Assembly (NCBI RefSeq): GCF_002736105.1
Contig: NZ_CP024123.1
Location: forward strand, 1,976,001-2,040,000
Direction: 5' to 3'
Source of the DNA: Solibacillus sp. R5-41
GTDB lineage: Bacteria; Bacillota; Bacilli; Bacillales_A; Planococcaceae
Length of the DNA stretch: 64,000 nt
Shown here: in pieces, positions 51,556 to 61,852 of the stretch
Position numbering within the stretch: the stretch's first letter is position 1
Layout: each line of letters begins with the position of its first letter
Position numbers and translations under genes: made by a program
Notes under the pieces: model-generated
Databases searched by the model: none
What the model saw: only the letters and a program-made list of their open reading frames with translations
Told to the model about the DNA's origin: nothing

Positions 51556-53985
51556 TTATTTTTTCTTTTCGATATAAGCTCGTACAAGCTTGCCGTCTGA
51601 AACTGGATCTACACGCAATGAACCGTTTGAATAGCGGTCAGCTCGTGTCAGATTTGTTACTTGAATGGCTTCTTGTACGGCTTTTTCTGTTTCTAAAACA
51701 ATCGTATCGCTAAAGTGGACAACTAAAACGGCAAATATACGATGCGGATTGGCCTTTAATTCTTTTAACGTCACTACACCGCGCTTTGCACGATTGCCTA
51801 TTTCGATTTCAGATATGCTCATACGCTTTACGGCGCCGCGCTGCGTGACAATGATAAGCTCCTGCACGCTATCTGGCTGTAAAATAGAGACGGCTGTAAG
51901 GGATTCTTCGTCTTTAATAATGATACCCTTCACCCCTGCTGTTTTGACGCCTGTAACAGGGAGTTCACTGATTGGGAAGCGGATAGCATAGCTTGTATTC
52001 GTTACTAACAACAGCTCTTCGTTTTCCGTTACAAGGGAAGCAAAAATCATTTCATCCTGCTCTTTTACATTCATTGTTTTAATTGGCTTAGAATAACGCG
52101 TTACGACATAGTCAGTTAATGGCGAACGTTTTATTTGCCCATCCTTTGTCGCAGTAAATACAAATTTCTCTGGCTGCTCAAACTTATCAATGCCAATGAC
52201 TTGAAGGATTTCCTCATTCGCTTCTAGTGGAACGATACTTGAAATGTGCTGGCCGAGATCTTTCCAACGAATGTCTGGGAGCTCATGCACAGGCTGGAAA
52301 ATATAATTTCCGCGATTTGTAAAGAGCAATAAATGATGCTGCGTATTAATGCTTGCTTCGAATAGTAAATAGTCCGATTCCTTCATTGCGAAATCTTTGC
52401 CATTTGAAGCATTGTGAGAGCGTAAACTTGTACGCTTCACATAGCCGTCCTTCGTAACAGTAACGATGACTTCTTCGCTCGGAACAAGTACATCAAGCGT
52501 GATTTTAAGTTCTTCTATTTCTGCCTCAATTGTTGAAAGTCGTGGCACAGCAAAACGTTTGCGGATATCTGTCAGCTCGGTTTTAATGACACGAATTAAT
52601 TTTTTCTCATCTGCTAAAATAGCAGTCAATTTAATGACTAATTGATCTAACTCATCATGCTCATGTTGTAGCTCTGTAATATCGGTATTTGTTAAACGAT
52701 ACAGTTGCAAGCTGACAATAGCTTCTGCTTGCTCCTCAGAAAAACCAAATTTATTAATAATATTTGTTTTCGCATCACGTTTGTCTTTTGAGGCGCGGAT
52801 TGTGGCGATGACCTCATCTAAAATCGATAATGCTTTCATTAAGCCCTCAACAATATGTAAACGGTCTTCTGCACGTTTTAAATCATATTGACAGCGTCGA
52901 CGAATGATTACTTTTTGATGGTCTATATAGGCATCAAGCATTAAAGGTAATGTCATCATCGTTGGACGACGATCATGTATGGCAATCATATTGAAATTGT
53001 AAGAAACTTGCAGGTCCGTTGATTTAAAAAGGAAATTTAAAATTCCTTGTGATGGCACGTCCTTTTTTAGTTCTATTACAATACGAAGACCATTACGATC
53101 GGATTCATCACGAATTTCGGAAATTCCCTCTAGTCGGCGGTCACTCACACGCAACTCATCCATTTTGCGAATTAAATTGGCTTTATTCACTTCGAATGGA
53201 ATTTCTGTAATGATGATTTGTTCTTTATTGCCTTTTAACGCTTCCATTTCAGTACGGGAGCGAACGATAATCTTACCCTTCCCGGTTTCGTATGCCTTTT
53301 TAATCCCCTCTACCCCTTGAATAATGCCTCCTGTAGGGAAATCAGGTCCTTTAATAAGGGTCATAAGCTCATCAATGGTGCAGTTTGGGTTGTCAAGTCG
53401 CATTAATACGCCATCTAATACCTCTTGTAAATTATGCGGTGGAATATCCGTTGCATAACCAGCAGAAATTCCGGTCGCACCATTGACAAGTAAATTCGGG
53501 AAACGTGATGGTAACACAGTTGGTTCCATGTCTTGGTCATCAAAGTTTGGCACGAATTCGACGGTATTTTTATTAATATCACGAAGCATTTCAGCAGCAA
53601 TGGCCGAAAGACGTGCTTCTGTATAACGCATCGCTGCGGGTGGGTCACCATCAACAGAACCGTTATTCCCGTGCATTTCGATTAACATATGACGAGATTT
53701 CCAGTCCTGACTCATGCGTACCATCGCTTCGTATACGGAAGAATCGCCATGTGGGTGGTAGTTACCAATAACATTTCCGACTGTTTTAGCAGATTTTCGG
53801 AAAGGCTTTTCAAACGTATTGCCCTCATGGAACATCGCATATAAAATTCGTCGTTGTACAGGCTTAAGCCCATCACGTGTATCAGGTAATGCGCGGTCTT
53901 GAATTATATATTTGGAGTAACGTCCGAAACGGTCTCCCATAACTTCTTCTAATGGTAAATCTTGATATTTCTCAACGAAGCTCAT
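51556..53985 (-). CDS. parC: DNA topoisomerase IV subunit A
   Basis: The 809-residue protein contains the GyrA/ParC core from [32 protein letters not shown] (split: [10 protein letters not shown] is the diagnostic), the catalytic Tyr in [10 protein letters not shown], and [13 protein letters not shown]. The C-terminal beta-propeller contains repeats such as [32 protein letters not shown] and [14 protein letters not shown] but no canonical GyrA-box QRRGGKG, which supports ParC rather than GyrA. The ATG follows the parE stop directly. It decatenates sister chromosomes with ParE. Confidence 0.97.
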   Translation of the reverse strand: MSFVEKYQDLPLEEVMGDRFGRYSKYIIQDRALPDTRDGLKPVQRRILYAMFHEGNTFEKPFRKSAKTVGNVIGNYHPHGDSSVYEAMVRMSQDWKSRHMLIEMHGNNGSVDGDPPAAMRYTEARLSAIAAEMLRDINKNTVEFVPNFDDQDMEPTVLPSRFPNLLVNGATGISAGYATDIPPHNLQEVLDGVLMRLDNPNCTIDELMTLIKGPDFPTGGIIQGVEGIKKAYETGKGKIIVRSRTEMEALKGNKEQIIITEIPFEVNKANLIRKMDELRVSDRRLEGISEIRDESDRNGLRIVIELKKDVPSQGILNFLFKSTDLQVSYNFNMIAIHDRRPTMMTLPLMLDAYIDHQKVIIRRRCQYDLKRAEDRLHIVEGLMKALSILDEVIATIRASKDKRDAKTNIINKFGFSEEQAEAIVSLQLYRLTNTDITELQHEHDELDQLVIKLTAILADEKKLIRVIKTELTDIRKRFAVPRLSTIEAEIEELKITLDVLVPSEEVIVTVTKDGYVKRTSLRSHNASNGKDFAMKESDYLLFEASINTQHHLLLFTNRGNYIFQPVHELPDIRWKDLGQHISSIVPLEANEEILQVIGIDKFEQPEKFVFTATKDGQIKRSPLTDYVVTRYSKPIKTMNVKEQDEMIFASLVTENEELLLVTNTSYAIRFPISELPVTGVKTAGVKGIIIKDEESLTAVSILQPDSVQELIIVTQRGAVKRMSISEIEIGNRAKRGVVTLKELKANPHRIFAVLVVHFSDTIVLETEKAVQEAIQVTNLTRADRYSNGSLRVDPVSDGKLVRAYIEKKK

Positions 53986-55956
53986 CTAGTTAACCTCCTC
54001 ATGCTGGATGAATTCATTTTCTAAAATGCTTGCATCCTCTTCCATGCCGAAGTTTACATTCATTTCGATCCATTTGCGGCGAGGCTCTACTTTATCACCC
54101 ATTAATGTTGTGACACGGCGTTCTGCACGCGCACCGTCTTCAATTTTTACACGGATTAAAGTACGCGTTTCAGGATTCATCGTTGTATCCCAGAGTTGGT
54201 CCGCATTCATCTCACCTAAACCTTTATAGCGCTGGATAATATAGCCTTTACCAATTTTTTTAATGGCAGCTTGTAATTCGTTTTCTGTCCATGCATAAAC
54301 GAGTTCCTGTTTCTTTCCAGAACCCTTTGACACTTTATAAAGAGGTGGTAAGGCGATAAATACTTTTCCTGCCTCGATGAGTGGTCGCATGTAACGGTAG
54401 AAGAATGTCAGTAGTAGCACTTGAATATGCGCGCCATCTGTATCGGCATCGGTCATAATGACAACTTTGTCATAAGCTGCGTCTGCCACAGTAAAATCGG
54501 CCCCAACACCAGCACCAATAGTATGGATAATTGTTGCAATTTCTTCGTTTTTCATAATATCTTGCAGCTTGGCTTTTTCGGTATTAATAACTTTTCCACG
54601 CAATGGTAAAATCGCTTGGAATGTGCGGTCGCGTCCTTGTTTCGCTGAACCACCTGCTGAATCACCCTCTACTAGGTATAATTCATTTCGTGCCGCATTT
54701 TTTGATTGAGCTGGTGTAAGCTTCCCTGATAGCAGCGTGCTCGATTTTTTCTTTTTGCCGTTCCGTGCATCATCTCTAGCCTTACGTGCGGCTTCACGAA
54801 CTTGCTGAGCACGAATCGCCTTACGTACTAACGATGCCGAAAGCTCAGCATTTTCTTCTAATACATAAAGTAATTTTTCAAACACGACGGTATCGACAGC
54901 AGAGCGTGCTTCACTTGTACCAAGCTTGCCTTTTGTTTGGCCTTCAAATTGCAGGAGTTGCTCAGGTATTCGAACAGAAACAATACCTGTTAAGCCTTCT
55001 CGAATATCAGCGCCCTCGAGGTTTTTATCCTTTTCCTTTAATAAACCAATTTTACGGGCATATTCATTAAATACACGTGTTAATGCAGCTTTTGCGCCTG
55101 TTTCATGTGTGCCTCCATCTTTCGTACGTACATTATTTACGAACGATAAAATGGTTTCTGAATAGCCATCATTAAATTGGAAAGCAAATTCTACTTCAAT
55201 TTCAGAAATGAGCCCCTCTACATATTTAACTGGGTGAAGAACATCTTTTTCCTCATTCAAATAGGTTACAAACGCTTCAATTCCATTTTCATAGTGGAAT
55301 ACTTCATGCTTTCCTTCTCCGCGTTCGTCAATTAGTTCAATTTTTAAACCCTTTAATAAAAAGGCAGATTCTCTTAAGCGCTCAGCTAACGTATCGTAGT
55401 TATACTTCGTTGCTGAGAAAATCGTTTCATCCGGCAAGAAATGGACGAGTGTACCCATTTCCTTCGTTTTGCCTATTGTATCAAGTGACGTAACAGGCTT
55501 TCCGCCATTCTCAAAACGTTGACGGAAAATTTCACCGTCACGATGAATGGTAACTTCTAAAAAAGTCGATAACGCGTTTACAACAGAGGAACCAACCCCG
55601 TGTAAGCCACCACTTGTTTTGTAGCCACCTTGTCCGAATTTTCCCCCTGCATGAAGCACGGTAAAAATAATTTCAGGCGTCGGTTTGCCCATTTTATGCA
55701 TCCCTGTAGGCATACCTCGACCAAAGTCACGTACAGATATACTATTATCCTCATGAATCTTTACAGTAATATGATTCCCAAAACCAGCAAGTGCTTCATC
55801 AACCGCATTGTCCACAATTTCAAACACTAAATGATGAAGACCTCGGCTATCAGTGGAACCAATATACATACCTGGTCTTTTACGAACGGCTTCTAAACCT
55901 TCTAATACTTGAATGGCATCATCATTGTATGCGATGCCCGGTTGGTTTTTAACCAA
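53986..55956 (-). CDS. parE: DNA topoisomerase IV subunit B
   Basis: The GHKL ATPase domain shows EIVDNAVDEALAGF, VRDFGRGMPTGMHK and GGLHGVGSSVVNALS; the TOPRIM domain shows LYLVEGDSAGGSAKQGRDR and MTDADTDGAHIQ. TTG 55956 is the likely start (VKNQPGIAYNDDAIQVLEGL), 8 nt after GGAGGGG; the frame is open a little further upstream. A consensus promoter lies at 56005-56033 on the minus strand. The stop abuts the parC start. Confidence 0.97.
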   Translation of the reverse strand: MVKNQPGIAYNDDAIQVLEGLEAVRKRPGMYIGSTDSRGLHHLVFEIVDNAVDEALAGFGNHITVKIHEDNSISVRDFGRGMPTGMHKMGKPTPEIIFTVLHAGGKFGQGGYKTSGGLHGVGSSVVNALSTFLEVTIHRDGEIFRQRFENGGKPVTSLDTIGKTKEMGTLVHFLPDETIFSATKYNYDTLAERLRESAFLLKGLKIELIDERGEGKHEVFHYENGIEAFVTYLNEEKDVLHPVKYVEGLISEIEVEFAFQFNDGYSETILSFVNNVRTKDGGTHETGAKAALTRVFNEYARKIGLLKEKDKNLEGADIREGLTGIVSVRIPEQLLQFEGQTKGKLGTSEARSAVDTVVFEKLLYVLEENAELSASLVRKAIRAQQVREAARKARDDARNGKKKKSSTLLSGKLTPAQSKNAARNELYLVEGDSAGGSAKQGRDRTFQAILPLRGKVINTEKAKLQDIMKNEEIATIIHTIGAGVGADFTVADAAYDKVVIMTDADTDGAHIQVLLLTFFYRYMRPLIEAGKVFIALPPLYKVSKGSGKKQELVYAWTENELQAAIKKIGKGYIIQRYKGLGEMNADQLWDTTMNPETRTLIRVKIEDGARAERRVTTLMGDKVEPRRKWIEMNVNFGMEEDASILENEFIQHEEVN

Positions 55957-56004
55957 AATGAAATCCCCTCCAAAACACAAACGAACGTTCTATTTACATT
56001 GTTA

Positions 56005-56033
56005 ATCGTACATACTATCGCACCCACTGTCAA
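56005..56033 (-). promoter_or_regulatory. Sigma-A promoter of parE-parC
   Basis: On the minus strand -35 TTGACA (56033-56028) and -10 TACGAT (56010-56005) are 17 nt apart, about 50 nt before the parE start. The rest of the 55957-56263 gap holds a T12 run near 56140 and no gene. Confidence 0.75.
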
Positions 56034-56263
56034 TTAGTGAATCCGAAATAATCAGCTTTGCAAAGATTAATTGTACCATCAACGAATGCGCATTAAAAGT
56101 TCATCCTGTGATTGATTCTTTACAATGTAACTATTTTCCTGTTTTTTTTTTTTAAAGAGTAAAAAATAATTCTTCTTTCCTTCCTTTCTAAAACGGTGTA
56201 AAATAATCATCACATAGTATTAGTACCAACTATTAATTTCGAAAATTGAAAGGAGCACAACTT

Positions 56264-56866
56264 ATGATTAATGGATTAATTCTCCTTTGTGCTTATGTAA
56301 TCGGTTCGATTCCTTCAGGGCTTTGGATCGGAAAACTATTTTATAATACGGATATTCGCCAGCATGGTAGCGGTAATTTAGGCGCGACAAATACATTTCG
56401 TGTGCTAGGTAAAAAACCAGGAATTGTTGTTACATTTATCGACGTCTTTAAGGGGACCGCTGCTGTATTATTATTAGCGTTGCCATTCTTTTCGGATTCG
56501 ACAATTCATCCGCTTATTTTAGGCGTTGTGGCAGTTGTTGGCCATATGTTCCCTGTTTTTGCAGGTTTCCGCGGTGGGAAAGCCGTAGCAACAAGTGCCG
56601 GTGTCATTCTTGGTTATTCTTGGCCACTTTTTATCGTGCTATTCTTTACATTTTTCCTCTCATTAAAAATGACGAAAATGGTCAGTTTAACTTCTATGAT
56701 TGCAGCGGTTGTCGCATTAATTTATAGTTCAGTTTATTGGGTTGTGACAGGAGATTTTGCGCTCATTATTTTGATCGCCTTTTTAGCAACATTTATTTTT
56801 TACCGTCACCGTGAAAATATAAAGCGTATAAAGAACGGGACGGAACCAAAAGTGAAATGGATTTAG
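56264..56866 (+). CDS. plsY: Glycerol-3-phosphate acyltransferase PlsY
   Basis: The 200-residue membrane enzyme has the three PlsY motifs: [30 protein letters not shown] and [14 protein letters not shown]. It transfers acyl from acyl-phosphate to glycerol-3-phosphate, the first step of phospholipid synthesis. ATG 56264 has AAAGGAG upstream. It is divergent from parE, the same arrangement as in Bacillus subtilis. Confidence 0.97.
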   Translation: MINGLILLCAYVIGSIPSGLWIGKLFYNTDIRQHGSGNLGATNTFRVLGKKPGIVVTFIDVFKGTAAVLLLALPFFSDSTIHPLILGVVAVVGHMFPVFAGFRGGKAVATSAGVILGYSWPLFIVLFFTFFLSLKMTKMVSLTSMIAAVVALIYSSVYWVVTGDFALIILIAFLATFIFYRHRENIKRIKNGTEPKVKWI

Positions 56867-56887
56867 CCCCTTCTAGTTGAATAGTGA

Positions 56888-56920
56888 AACTCTCTCTGAC
56901 TTAGAGGGAGTTTTTTTTCA
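56888..56920 (+). terminator. Terminator after plsY
   Basis: AACTCTCTCT and AGAGGGAGTT (one G-T) followed by eight T. Confidence 0.85.
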
Positions 56921-57020
56921 TTTAAAGAATGAAAAAATCTATTTTTGTGGTAATTCTCATCATCAACTTGTATGATTTGAGATGAGACATGTATTGCATA
57001 ATTGATGTTGAGGTGAGCTT

Positions 57021-57311
57021 ATGGAAATTAGATTATCAAATGAAGCGATTGAATGGTTCCGCAATGAAATGGAAATTGAAAATGGCGACTTTATTCGCTT
57101 TTATGCACGGTACGGGGGTTCTTCTCCTTTTCATGAAGGCTTTTCATTAGGGATGAACCGCGAGCAACCGCATGAAATGGGCGTTAACGTCGTAGTAGAG
57201 GATGTTCATTTTTATATTGAAAAATCCGATGAATGGTTTTTTAATGAGCATAATTTAATCGTAAACGTCGATAACAGCTTGGATGAATTAAGTTATACGT
57301 ATGAAAAATAG
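57021..57311 (+). CDS. yneR: HesB/YneR family protein
   Basis: The 96-residue protein matches Bacillus YneR (EIRLSNEAIEWFRNEMEIENGD, FIRFYARYGGSSPFHEGFSLG, EDVHFYIEKSDEWFF), a HesB-fold protein lacking the cluster-binding cysteines. GAGGTGAG precedes the ATG. Its place beside plsY agrees with Bacillus gene order. Function is not established. Confidence 0.88.
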   Translation: MEIRLSNEAIEWFRNEMEIENGDFIRFYARYGGSSPFHEGFSLGMNREQPHEMGVNVVVEDVHFYIEKSDEWFFNEHNLIVNVDNSLDELSYTYEK

Positions 57312-57448
57312 TCTATTATAAACGTTTTGTCTGTATGTTGTTTCCCTTTAAGTTTTTTGAATTAACAGTTATCCCTCTTTTTTGCTTGTTGTCGTTATAA
57401 TGGTAGTTAGATTATGACAACTAAGATGGAATATAGAGGGATTTTTTT

Positions 57449-58081
57449 ATGAAGATAAAGCAAGAATTTTTTTGGCGCTGCTTGTTTTTTATTACAGGAA
57501 TTATCATACTTTCATTAGGCGTGGCACTGACAGTAAAGGGACAGGCGCTTGGCGTGGGCTCGTGGGACGTGTTGCATATAGGTCTTGCGAAAAACCTAGG
57601 TTTAACAATTGGTGCATGGTCCATTTTATTGGGCTTGTTAATTTTAGTGATTGATGCCCTATTTACAAAGCGACTACCTCGTGCCGGAACGTATATAGAT
57701 ATGTTTTTAGCCGGTATTTTTATTGATATATTTAATTTTCTATTGCCAAATCCGAATGGTCTTGTGGAACAAACACTCGCCTTTATACTAGGCTTACTAT
57801 TGCTAGGCTTTGGCTGTGGCATGTATATTGTCGCAAATCTAGGTGTAGGACCGCGTGATACGTTAATGCTGCTCATTGTTAATAAGTTGAGTTGGTCTGT
57901 TAAACGGGCACGTACGACGATCGAAATCATCGTTGCGGTGCTAGGCTTCCTTTTGGGCGGTCCGATTGGTATTGGGACGGTCATTATGGCATTTGCTTTA
58001 GGACCGATTGTACAATGGGCTCTGCGTGTCAATGAAAAGTTGTTTTACCGGGCTTCGGGTGTGGAAAGTGCGATAATGTAA
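57449..58081 (+). CDS. YczE/YitT-like membrane protein
   Basis: The 210-residue protein has five membrane helices with the Gly-rich signatures SLGVALTVKGQALGVGSWDVLH and FGCGMYIVANLGVGPRDTLML (each is split around a helix), a duplicated motif typical of the YczE (COG2364) family. RARTTIEI lies before the last helix pair. Function unknown; YczE has been linked to surfactin regulation in B. subtilis. AGAGGGA precedes the ATG. Confidence 0.85.
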   Translation: MKIKQEFFWRCLFFITGIIILSLGVALTVKGQALGVGSWDVLHIGLAKNLGLTIGAWSILLGLLILVIDALFTKRLPRAGTYIDMFLAGIFIDIFNFLLPNPNGLVEQTLAFILGLLLLGFGCGMYIVANLGVGPRDTLMLLIVNKLSWSVKRARTTIEIIVAVLGFLLGGPIGIGTVIMAFALGPIVQWALRVNEKLFYRASGVESAIM

Positions 58082-58087
58082 TGAAAT

Positions 58088-58160
58088 AAAAAAGAGCTGA
58101 GATGAATCGATAAGTAGTATAGCCTACTACATTATGTTTCGATTCGTCTCAGCTCTTATT
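58088..58160. terminator. Long bidirectional terminator
   Basis: AAGAGCTGAGATGAATCGA near 58091-58109 pairs with TCGATTCGTCTCAGCTCTT near 58138-58156 (one G-T), with an inner AGTAGTATAGCCTACTAC stem. It ends both the YczE-like gene and the met operon. Confidence 0.85.
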
Positions 58161-58195
58161 TTCATTCAGTGGATGTCACAGATTTTGGGATTTAC

Positions 58196-59020
58196 CTAAA
58201 ACGCTGGTGTTGCCGTTTCTTTATAATTTTTCTCTAAAAATTGGCGAACAGTATCGCTTGTCATCGCTTCTTTTAATTTTTGAATTGCTTCGTCATTTTG
58301 ATTTTCTTCACGCGTTACTAATTGAATGGCAAATTCATTTCCTTCGCCTTCAGTTAAAATCGCATCCTCTGTTGGTGTTAAGCCAAGTGGTGCTGCATAA
58401 GATGGATACATAACAACCGCATCCGCCTCATCATACATACGTGCTAGCATTAACAAATCAACTTCTTTAAATTGCAGATTTTTCACGTTTGTCGTAATGT
58501 CCTTTAATGTATAATATGGACCTGATTTTTCTTTTAGTTTGATCGCATCATTTTGGGCTAATAGCTGTAAAGTACGGTCGATATTTGATGCGTCGTTAGC
58601 GATGGCAATAGAAGCCCCCTCAGGTAAAGCATCCCATGAATCATAGTTTTTCGCGTAAATCCCAAAGTTCGGGTAATAAATTTCTTGAATCGCAACTAAA
58701 TCAGTATTGTTATTGCGATTATATTCTTGCATATAAAATTGGTGCTGGAAAAAGTTTGCATCGACTTCTTTTGCTGCTAAAGCGGCATTTGGTTGCACAT
58801 TATCACTTAAAATAACGATTTCAAGCTCAATGTTATCCTTTGCTAAAAGCGGTTTCGTTTGTTCTAGAATTTCGGTCATCGGTGGAATAAGTGATGCCAC
58901 TTTTAAAACCGTTTTTTCTGATGATGGTGATGATGTATCGACTTCTTTTTCTTTCTTGTCACCACAAGCGGCTAAAACAAGGACGAATAGCGCGGTAACA
59001 ACTAACAAGTATTTCTTCAT
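58196..59020 (-). CDS. metQ: Methionine ABC transporter substrate-binding lipoprotein
   Basis: The 274-residue protein has a lipoprotein signal ending LVLAACG (Cys 19) and the NLPA/MetQ fold with ANFFQHQFYMQEYN and VVMYPSYAAPLGL. It binds methionine outside the membrane. It is the last gene of metNIQ, 15 nt after metI. Confidence 0.92.
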   Translation of the reverse strand: MKKYLLVVTALFVLVLAACGDKKEKEVDTSSPSSEKTVLKVASLIPPMTEILEQTKPLLAKDNIELEIVILSDNVQPNAALAAKEVDANFFQHQFYMQEYNRNNNTDLVAIQEIYYPNFGIYAKNYDSWDALPEGASIAIANDASNIDRTLQLLAQNDAIKLKEKSGPYYTLKDITTNVKNLQFKEVDLLMLARMYDEADAVVMYPSYAAPLGLTPTEDAILTEGEGNEFAIQLVTREENQNDEAIQKLKEAMTSDTVRQFLEKNYKETATPAF

Positions 59021-59035
59021 TTGAATGCTCCTTAC

Positions 59036-59698
59036 CTATCTTTTGTCTATTTTTCTTGCCACAGTCATGCCAATGATTTGAATGAGCTGTACAAGAAGTA
59101 TCATAATGATGATCATATACATCATAAGATCCGTTTGGAATTGCTGATAACCATAGCGGATGGCAAAGTCTCCAATGCCACCACCACCTACGACGCCCAT
59201 AATCGTTGAATACGAAATAAAACTAATCGTCGAAGTAGTCAAGCCGAGTACAAGTCCAGAGCGTGCTTCTACAAATAAAAACTTAAAAATGATAGCGTTT
59301 ACTGAAGCACCCATCGAAATTGCAGCTTCTATGACCCCTTTAGGTACATCAAGTAACGATTGTTCAACAAGACGTGAGTAGTGAGCAATCGCGATAATAG
59401 CAAGCGGGACAATTGCCGCAGTAGTACCAATGGCTGTGCCGACGAGCCAACGTGTAAATGGAATTAAAAAGACGACTAATAATAAAAACGGGAACGAGCG
59501 AATAATGTTGACGAGCAAATTGAGTATAGTATGCACCCATTTGTTCTCTAATACACGTCCTTTTTGACATAAAAATAGCAACGTCCCGACTGGTAAGCCG
59601 ACGACAACAGCAGCTATTATAGAAGCACCAACCATAATCAATGTTTCTAAAATGGCTTGTACAATTTCTGTTTGATATTGAATGAGCACATCAGGCAT
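59036..59698 (-). CDS. metI: Methionine ABC transporter permease
   Basis: The 220-residue permease has five or six membrane helices and the EAA loop ALSDVPKGVIEAAISMGAS-type segment (DVPKGVIEAAISMGASVNAI). The start is the ATG at 59698, one base after the metN stop, with GGGGGACG upstream; the open frame further upstream overlaps metN. Confidence 0.92.
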   Translation of the reverse strand: MPDVLIQYQTEIVQAILETLIMVGASIIAAVVVGLPVGTLLFLCQKGRVLENKWVHTILNLLVNIIRSFPFLLLVVFLIPFTRWLVGTAIGTTAAIVPLAIIAIAHYSRLVEQSLLDVPKGVIEAAISMGASVNAIIFKFLFVEARSGLVLGLTTSTISFISYSTIMGVVGGGGIGDFAIRYGYQQFQTDLMMYMIIIMILLVQLIQIIGMTVARKIDKR

Positions 59699-59699
59699 A

Positions 59700-60437
59700 T
59701 TATTCGTCCCCCATTCGTAACGCATCTACAAACGACTGTGGATGGGCTTCAATGGAATGAATACCTGTCGGCGTAATGTCGATTGTATCATATAATTGTC
59801 CATCTGAAAGCACACTTACACGGGTACAAATACTCTTAATGACATCCATTTCATGACTTACGATAACAATTGTCACGCCAAACGTTTGATTGATTGACTG
59901 GAGAACCGATAAAATCTCATTTGTTGTCGAAGGGTCGAGTGATGAGGTCGGCTCATCGCATAACAATATAGTTGGATTGTTTGCAATGGCACGAGCTATG
60001 GCAACACGCTGCTTTTGACCACCACTCAGTTGTGCAGGGTATTTATGCTGCATTGCTTCTAAACCAACAAACCGTAAGCATTCCTCTACTCTGGATTGCC
60101 GCTCGCTTTTTGGGTAATTCGCAAGTTGTAAGGCGATTTCGATATTTTTAAAGACAGATTGATTTGCAACGAGGTTAAATTGCTGAAAAATCATGCCAAT
60201 CGATTTCCGCGCTTCACGCAGATTTCCATTCGATAAATGCATTAAGTTTTGTCCTTCTATTAATATTTCTCCAGTAGTTGGACGTTCTAATAAATTCATC
60301 GTACGTAGCAACGTTGATTTCCCTGCACCACTAGGACCGATTAATCCGTAAATTTCCCCTTTTTGAATGGAAATCGATACGTCATGAATGGCCATTTCTT
60401 GATTAAATTTTTTACTAACGTTTTTTAATTGAATCAT
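59700..60437 (-). CDS. metN: Methionine ABC transporter ATPase lacking the NIL domain
   Basis: The 245-residue ATPase has Walker A GPSGAGKST, the signature LSGGQKQRVAIARA, Walker B ILLCDEPTSSLD and the His switch VSHEMD. Canonical MetN is about 340 residues, with a C-terminal NIL/ACT domain that senses methionine; here the protein ends after the ATPase domain, so this feedback is missing. No S-box lies in the 255-nt upstream gap. Substrate assignment as methionine rests on MetQ/MetI homology. Confidence 0.88.
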   Translation of the reverse strand: MIQLKNVSKKFNQEMAIHDVSISIQKGEIYGLIGPSGAGKSTLLRTMNLLERPTTGEILIEGQNLMHLSNGNLREARKSIGMIFQQFNLVANQSVFKNIEIALQLANYPKSERQSRVEECLRFVGLEAMQHKYPAQLSGGQKQRVAIARAIANNPTILLCDEPTSSLDPSTTNEILSVLQSINQTFGVTIVIVSHEMDVIKSICTRVSVLSDGQLYDTIDITPTGIHSIEAHPQSFVDALRMGDE

Positions 60438-60464
60438 AAACGAATCCCTACCTAGGTATTAACT

Positions 60465-60560
60465 TGCTTCAGCAGAAGTCTTCCACTTCTTTGGAGTTTT
60501 CAAGCACGCTTGAAAAAAATCTGGACGCAATTACGCCAAGGCGTTATTGATTGCTTCACA
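60465..60560 (+). repeat. Dispersed intergenic repeat family A, copy 3
   Basis: Core at 60528-60549 with arms CAATTACGCC / GGCGTTATTG; TCTGGACG precedes it as in copies 2 and 4. It occupies the leader of metN. Confidence 0.65.
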
Positions 60561-60642
60561 TCGATTTTAAGTATAACGAACTTGTGAAGAAAAATGAAAT
60601 GGAAATTCATTCTTTTTGCATAAAATTTTTACGATACGCAAT

Positions 60643-60690
60643 AAAAAACCATCTGAAATGTTGAGTTATCAATGTTTCAGACGGTTTTTT
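60643..60690 (-). terminator. Terminator of metA
   Basis: AAAAAACCATCTGAAA (60643-60658) and TTTCAGACGGTTTTTT (60675-60690), exact but for one G-T pair. It lies just after the metA stop on the minus strand. Confidence 0.85.
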
Positions 60691-60692
60691 TA

Positions 60693-61634
60693 TTATATAT
60701 GATATTCTAATGCATCATTAACAAAATGCCATTCATATGGTGTTTCTTGGTATACGTAATAGTTCAACCAATTATAAAACAGTAAATGTGAATGCGCGCG
60801 CCAAGTATTTTGCGGTTCTTTTTGTGGATCATTATTTGGGAAGTAATTAACCGGTATTTCTGTATCTTCCGGATTCTTCTCAATATCACGGAAATACTCA
60901 TCTGACAGCGTCGTTGCATCGTACTCTAAATGACCAGTAATCATAATGTGCTTGTTATTTTTGGATTGAACGATAAATACGCCAGCATCATCTGAATAGC
61001 TTAGCAAGCGCAATTCTGGATGGGCACGAACTTCCTCGATCGAAACCGATGTATGACGCGAATGTGGTGCGACATAATAATCGCTGAAACCACGTACTAA
61101 ATCCACGGTTAAATCGGTAATGACATGCGAATAAATGCCCGAGCATTTTTTCGGTAATTCAAATTTTCCAATGTCGAAGTGGTGGTATAACGCCGCTTGT
61201 GCCCCCCAACAAATATGCATGATGGACGTGACGTTTTGATCTGCCCAGTCCATAACATCCTTAATTTCATTCCAATAGCCAACCTCTTCAAATTCCATCT
61301 TTTCAACTGGTGCACCTGTAATAATGAGCCCGTCATAACGGCGGTGCTTGATTTCGTCGAATGTTTGATAAAACGTGTCTAAATGAGATTTCGAAACATT
61401 TTTTGATTCGTATGTGGCTGTATTTAGAAATGTAACATCCACTTGCAATGGTGTATTCCCAAGTAAGCGTAAAAGTTGAAGCTCCGTTTTTTCTTTTTCA
61501 GGCATTAAATTAAATACTAAGATATTCAGCGGACGAATTTGCTGCGTTTTCGCGCGGTCTTCCTCCATGACGAAAATTTTCTCTTGTCGCAATAACGCCC
61601 CTGCTGGTAGTTGTTTCGGAATATTAATAGGCAT
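60693..61634 (-). CDS. metA: Homoserine O-acetyltransferase (MetA type)
   Basis: The 313-residue HTS-family enzyme starts [17 protein letters not shown] and has the catalytic Cys in [10 protein letters not shown], the His in YSHVIT/APHSRHT and Glu in GHLEYD. The acyl-donor switch reads APVEKMEF with Glu where succinyl-specific enzymes have Gly, so acetyl-CoA is the expected donor. It catalyses the first committed step of methionine synthesis. ATG 61634 has TTGGGGGAAC upstream. Regulation by the S-box riboswitch at 61853-62008. Confidence 0.95.
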   Translation of the reverse strand: MPINIPKQLPAGALLRQEKIFVMEEDRAKTQQIRPLNILVFNLMPEKEKTELQLLRLLGNTPLQVDVTFLNTATYESKNVSKSHLDTFYQTFDEIKHRRYDGLIITGAPVEKMEFEEVGYWNEIKDVMDWADQNVTSIMHICWGAQAALYHHFDIGKFELPKKCSGIYSHVITDLTVDLVRGFSDYYVAPHSRHTSVSIEEVRAHPELRLLSYSDDAGVFIVQSKNNKHIMITGHLEYDATTLSDEYFRDIEKNPEDTEIPVNYFPNNDPQKEPQNTWRAHSHLLFYNWLNYYVYQETPYEWHFVNDALEYHI

Positions 61635-61659
61635 GCTCGTTCCCCCAATTTCTCTATTT

Positions 61660-61850
61660 TTTATCAATTATGCCTCGGCATAATTGCGTCCAGAATCGGC
61701 TTTGCGCTTGCGCAAAGAACTCCTTCTAATTCCGTGACATCCGCCGGAGGCTTTCTTTCAGCAGATTTTTGAAACCCACTGAATAGTATCTTAAAATCCA
61801 CGTTTTTCACACAACCTATATAGGTGGGAAATTTCTGCTGAAAGAAGTTT
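61660..61850 (-). repeat. Dispersed intergenic repeat family A, copy 4 (longest)
   Basis: Core 61665-61686 with perfect arms CAATTATGCC / GGCATAATTG. It extends through a GCGCAAGCGC hairpin (near 61705-61715), the TGACATCCGCCGGAGGCTTT block (61737-61756) and paired CTTTCAGCAGA / TCTGCTGAAAG arms (61755 and 61837). It lies between the S-box terminator and the metA ribosome binding site. Confidence 0.7.
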
Positions 61851-61852
61851 GA

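Noticed and set aside
55979-55992. Possible LexA box (ACGAACGTTC) before parE
   Set aside because: The Bacillus SOS box needs GAAC and GTTC separated by four bases; here they abut, so it is only an 8-bp palindrome.
60438-60692. S-box riboswitch expected before metN
   Set aside because: None of the conserved S-box blocks (AGAGAAGCGGAGG, GATGATGC, CAACC) is present; the gap is occupied by repeat A and the metA terminator.
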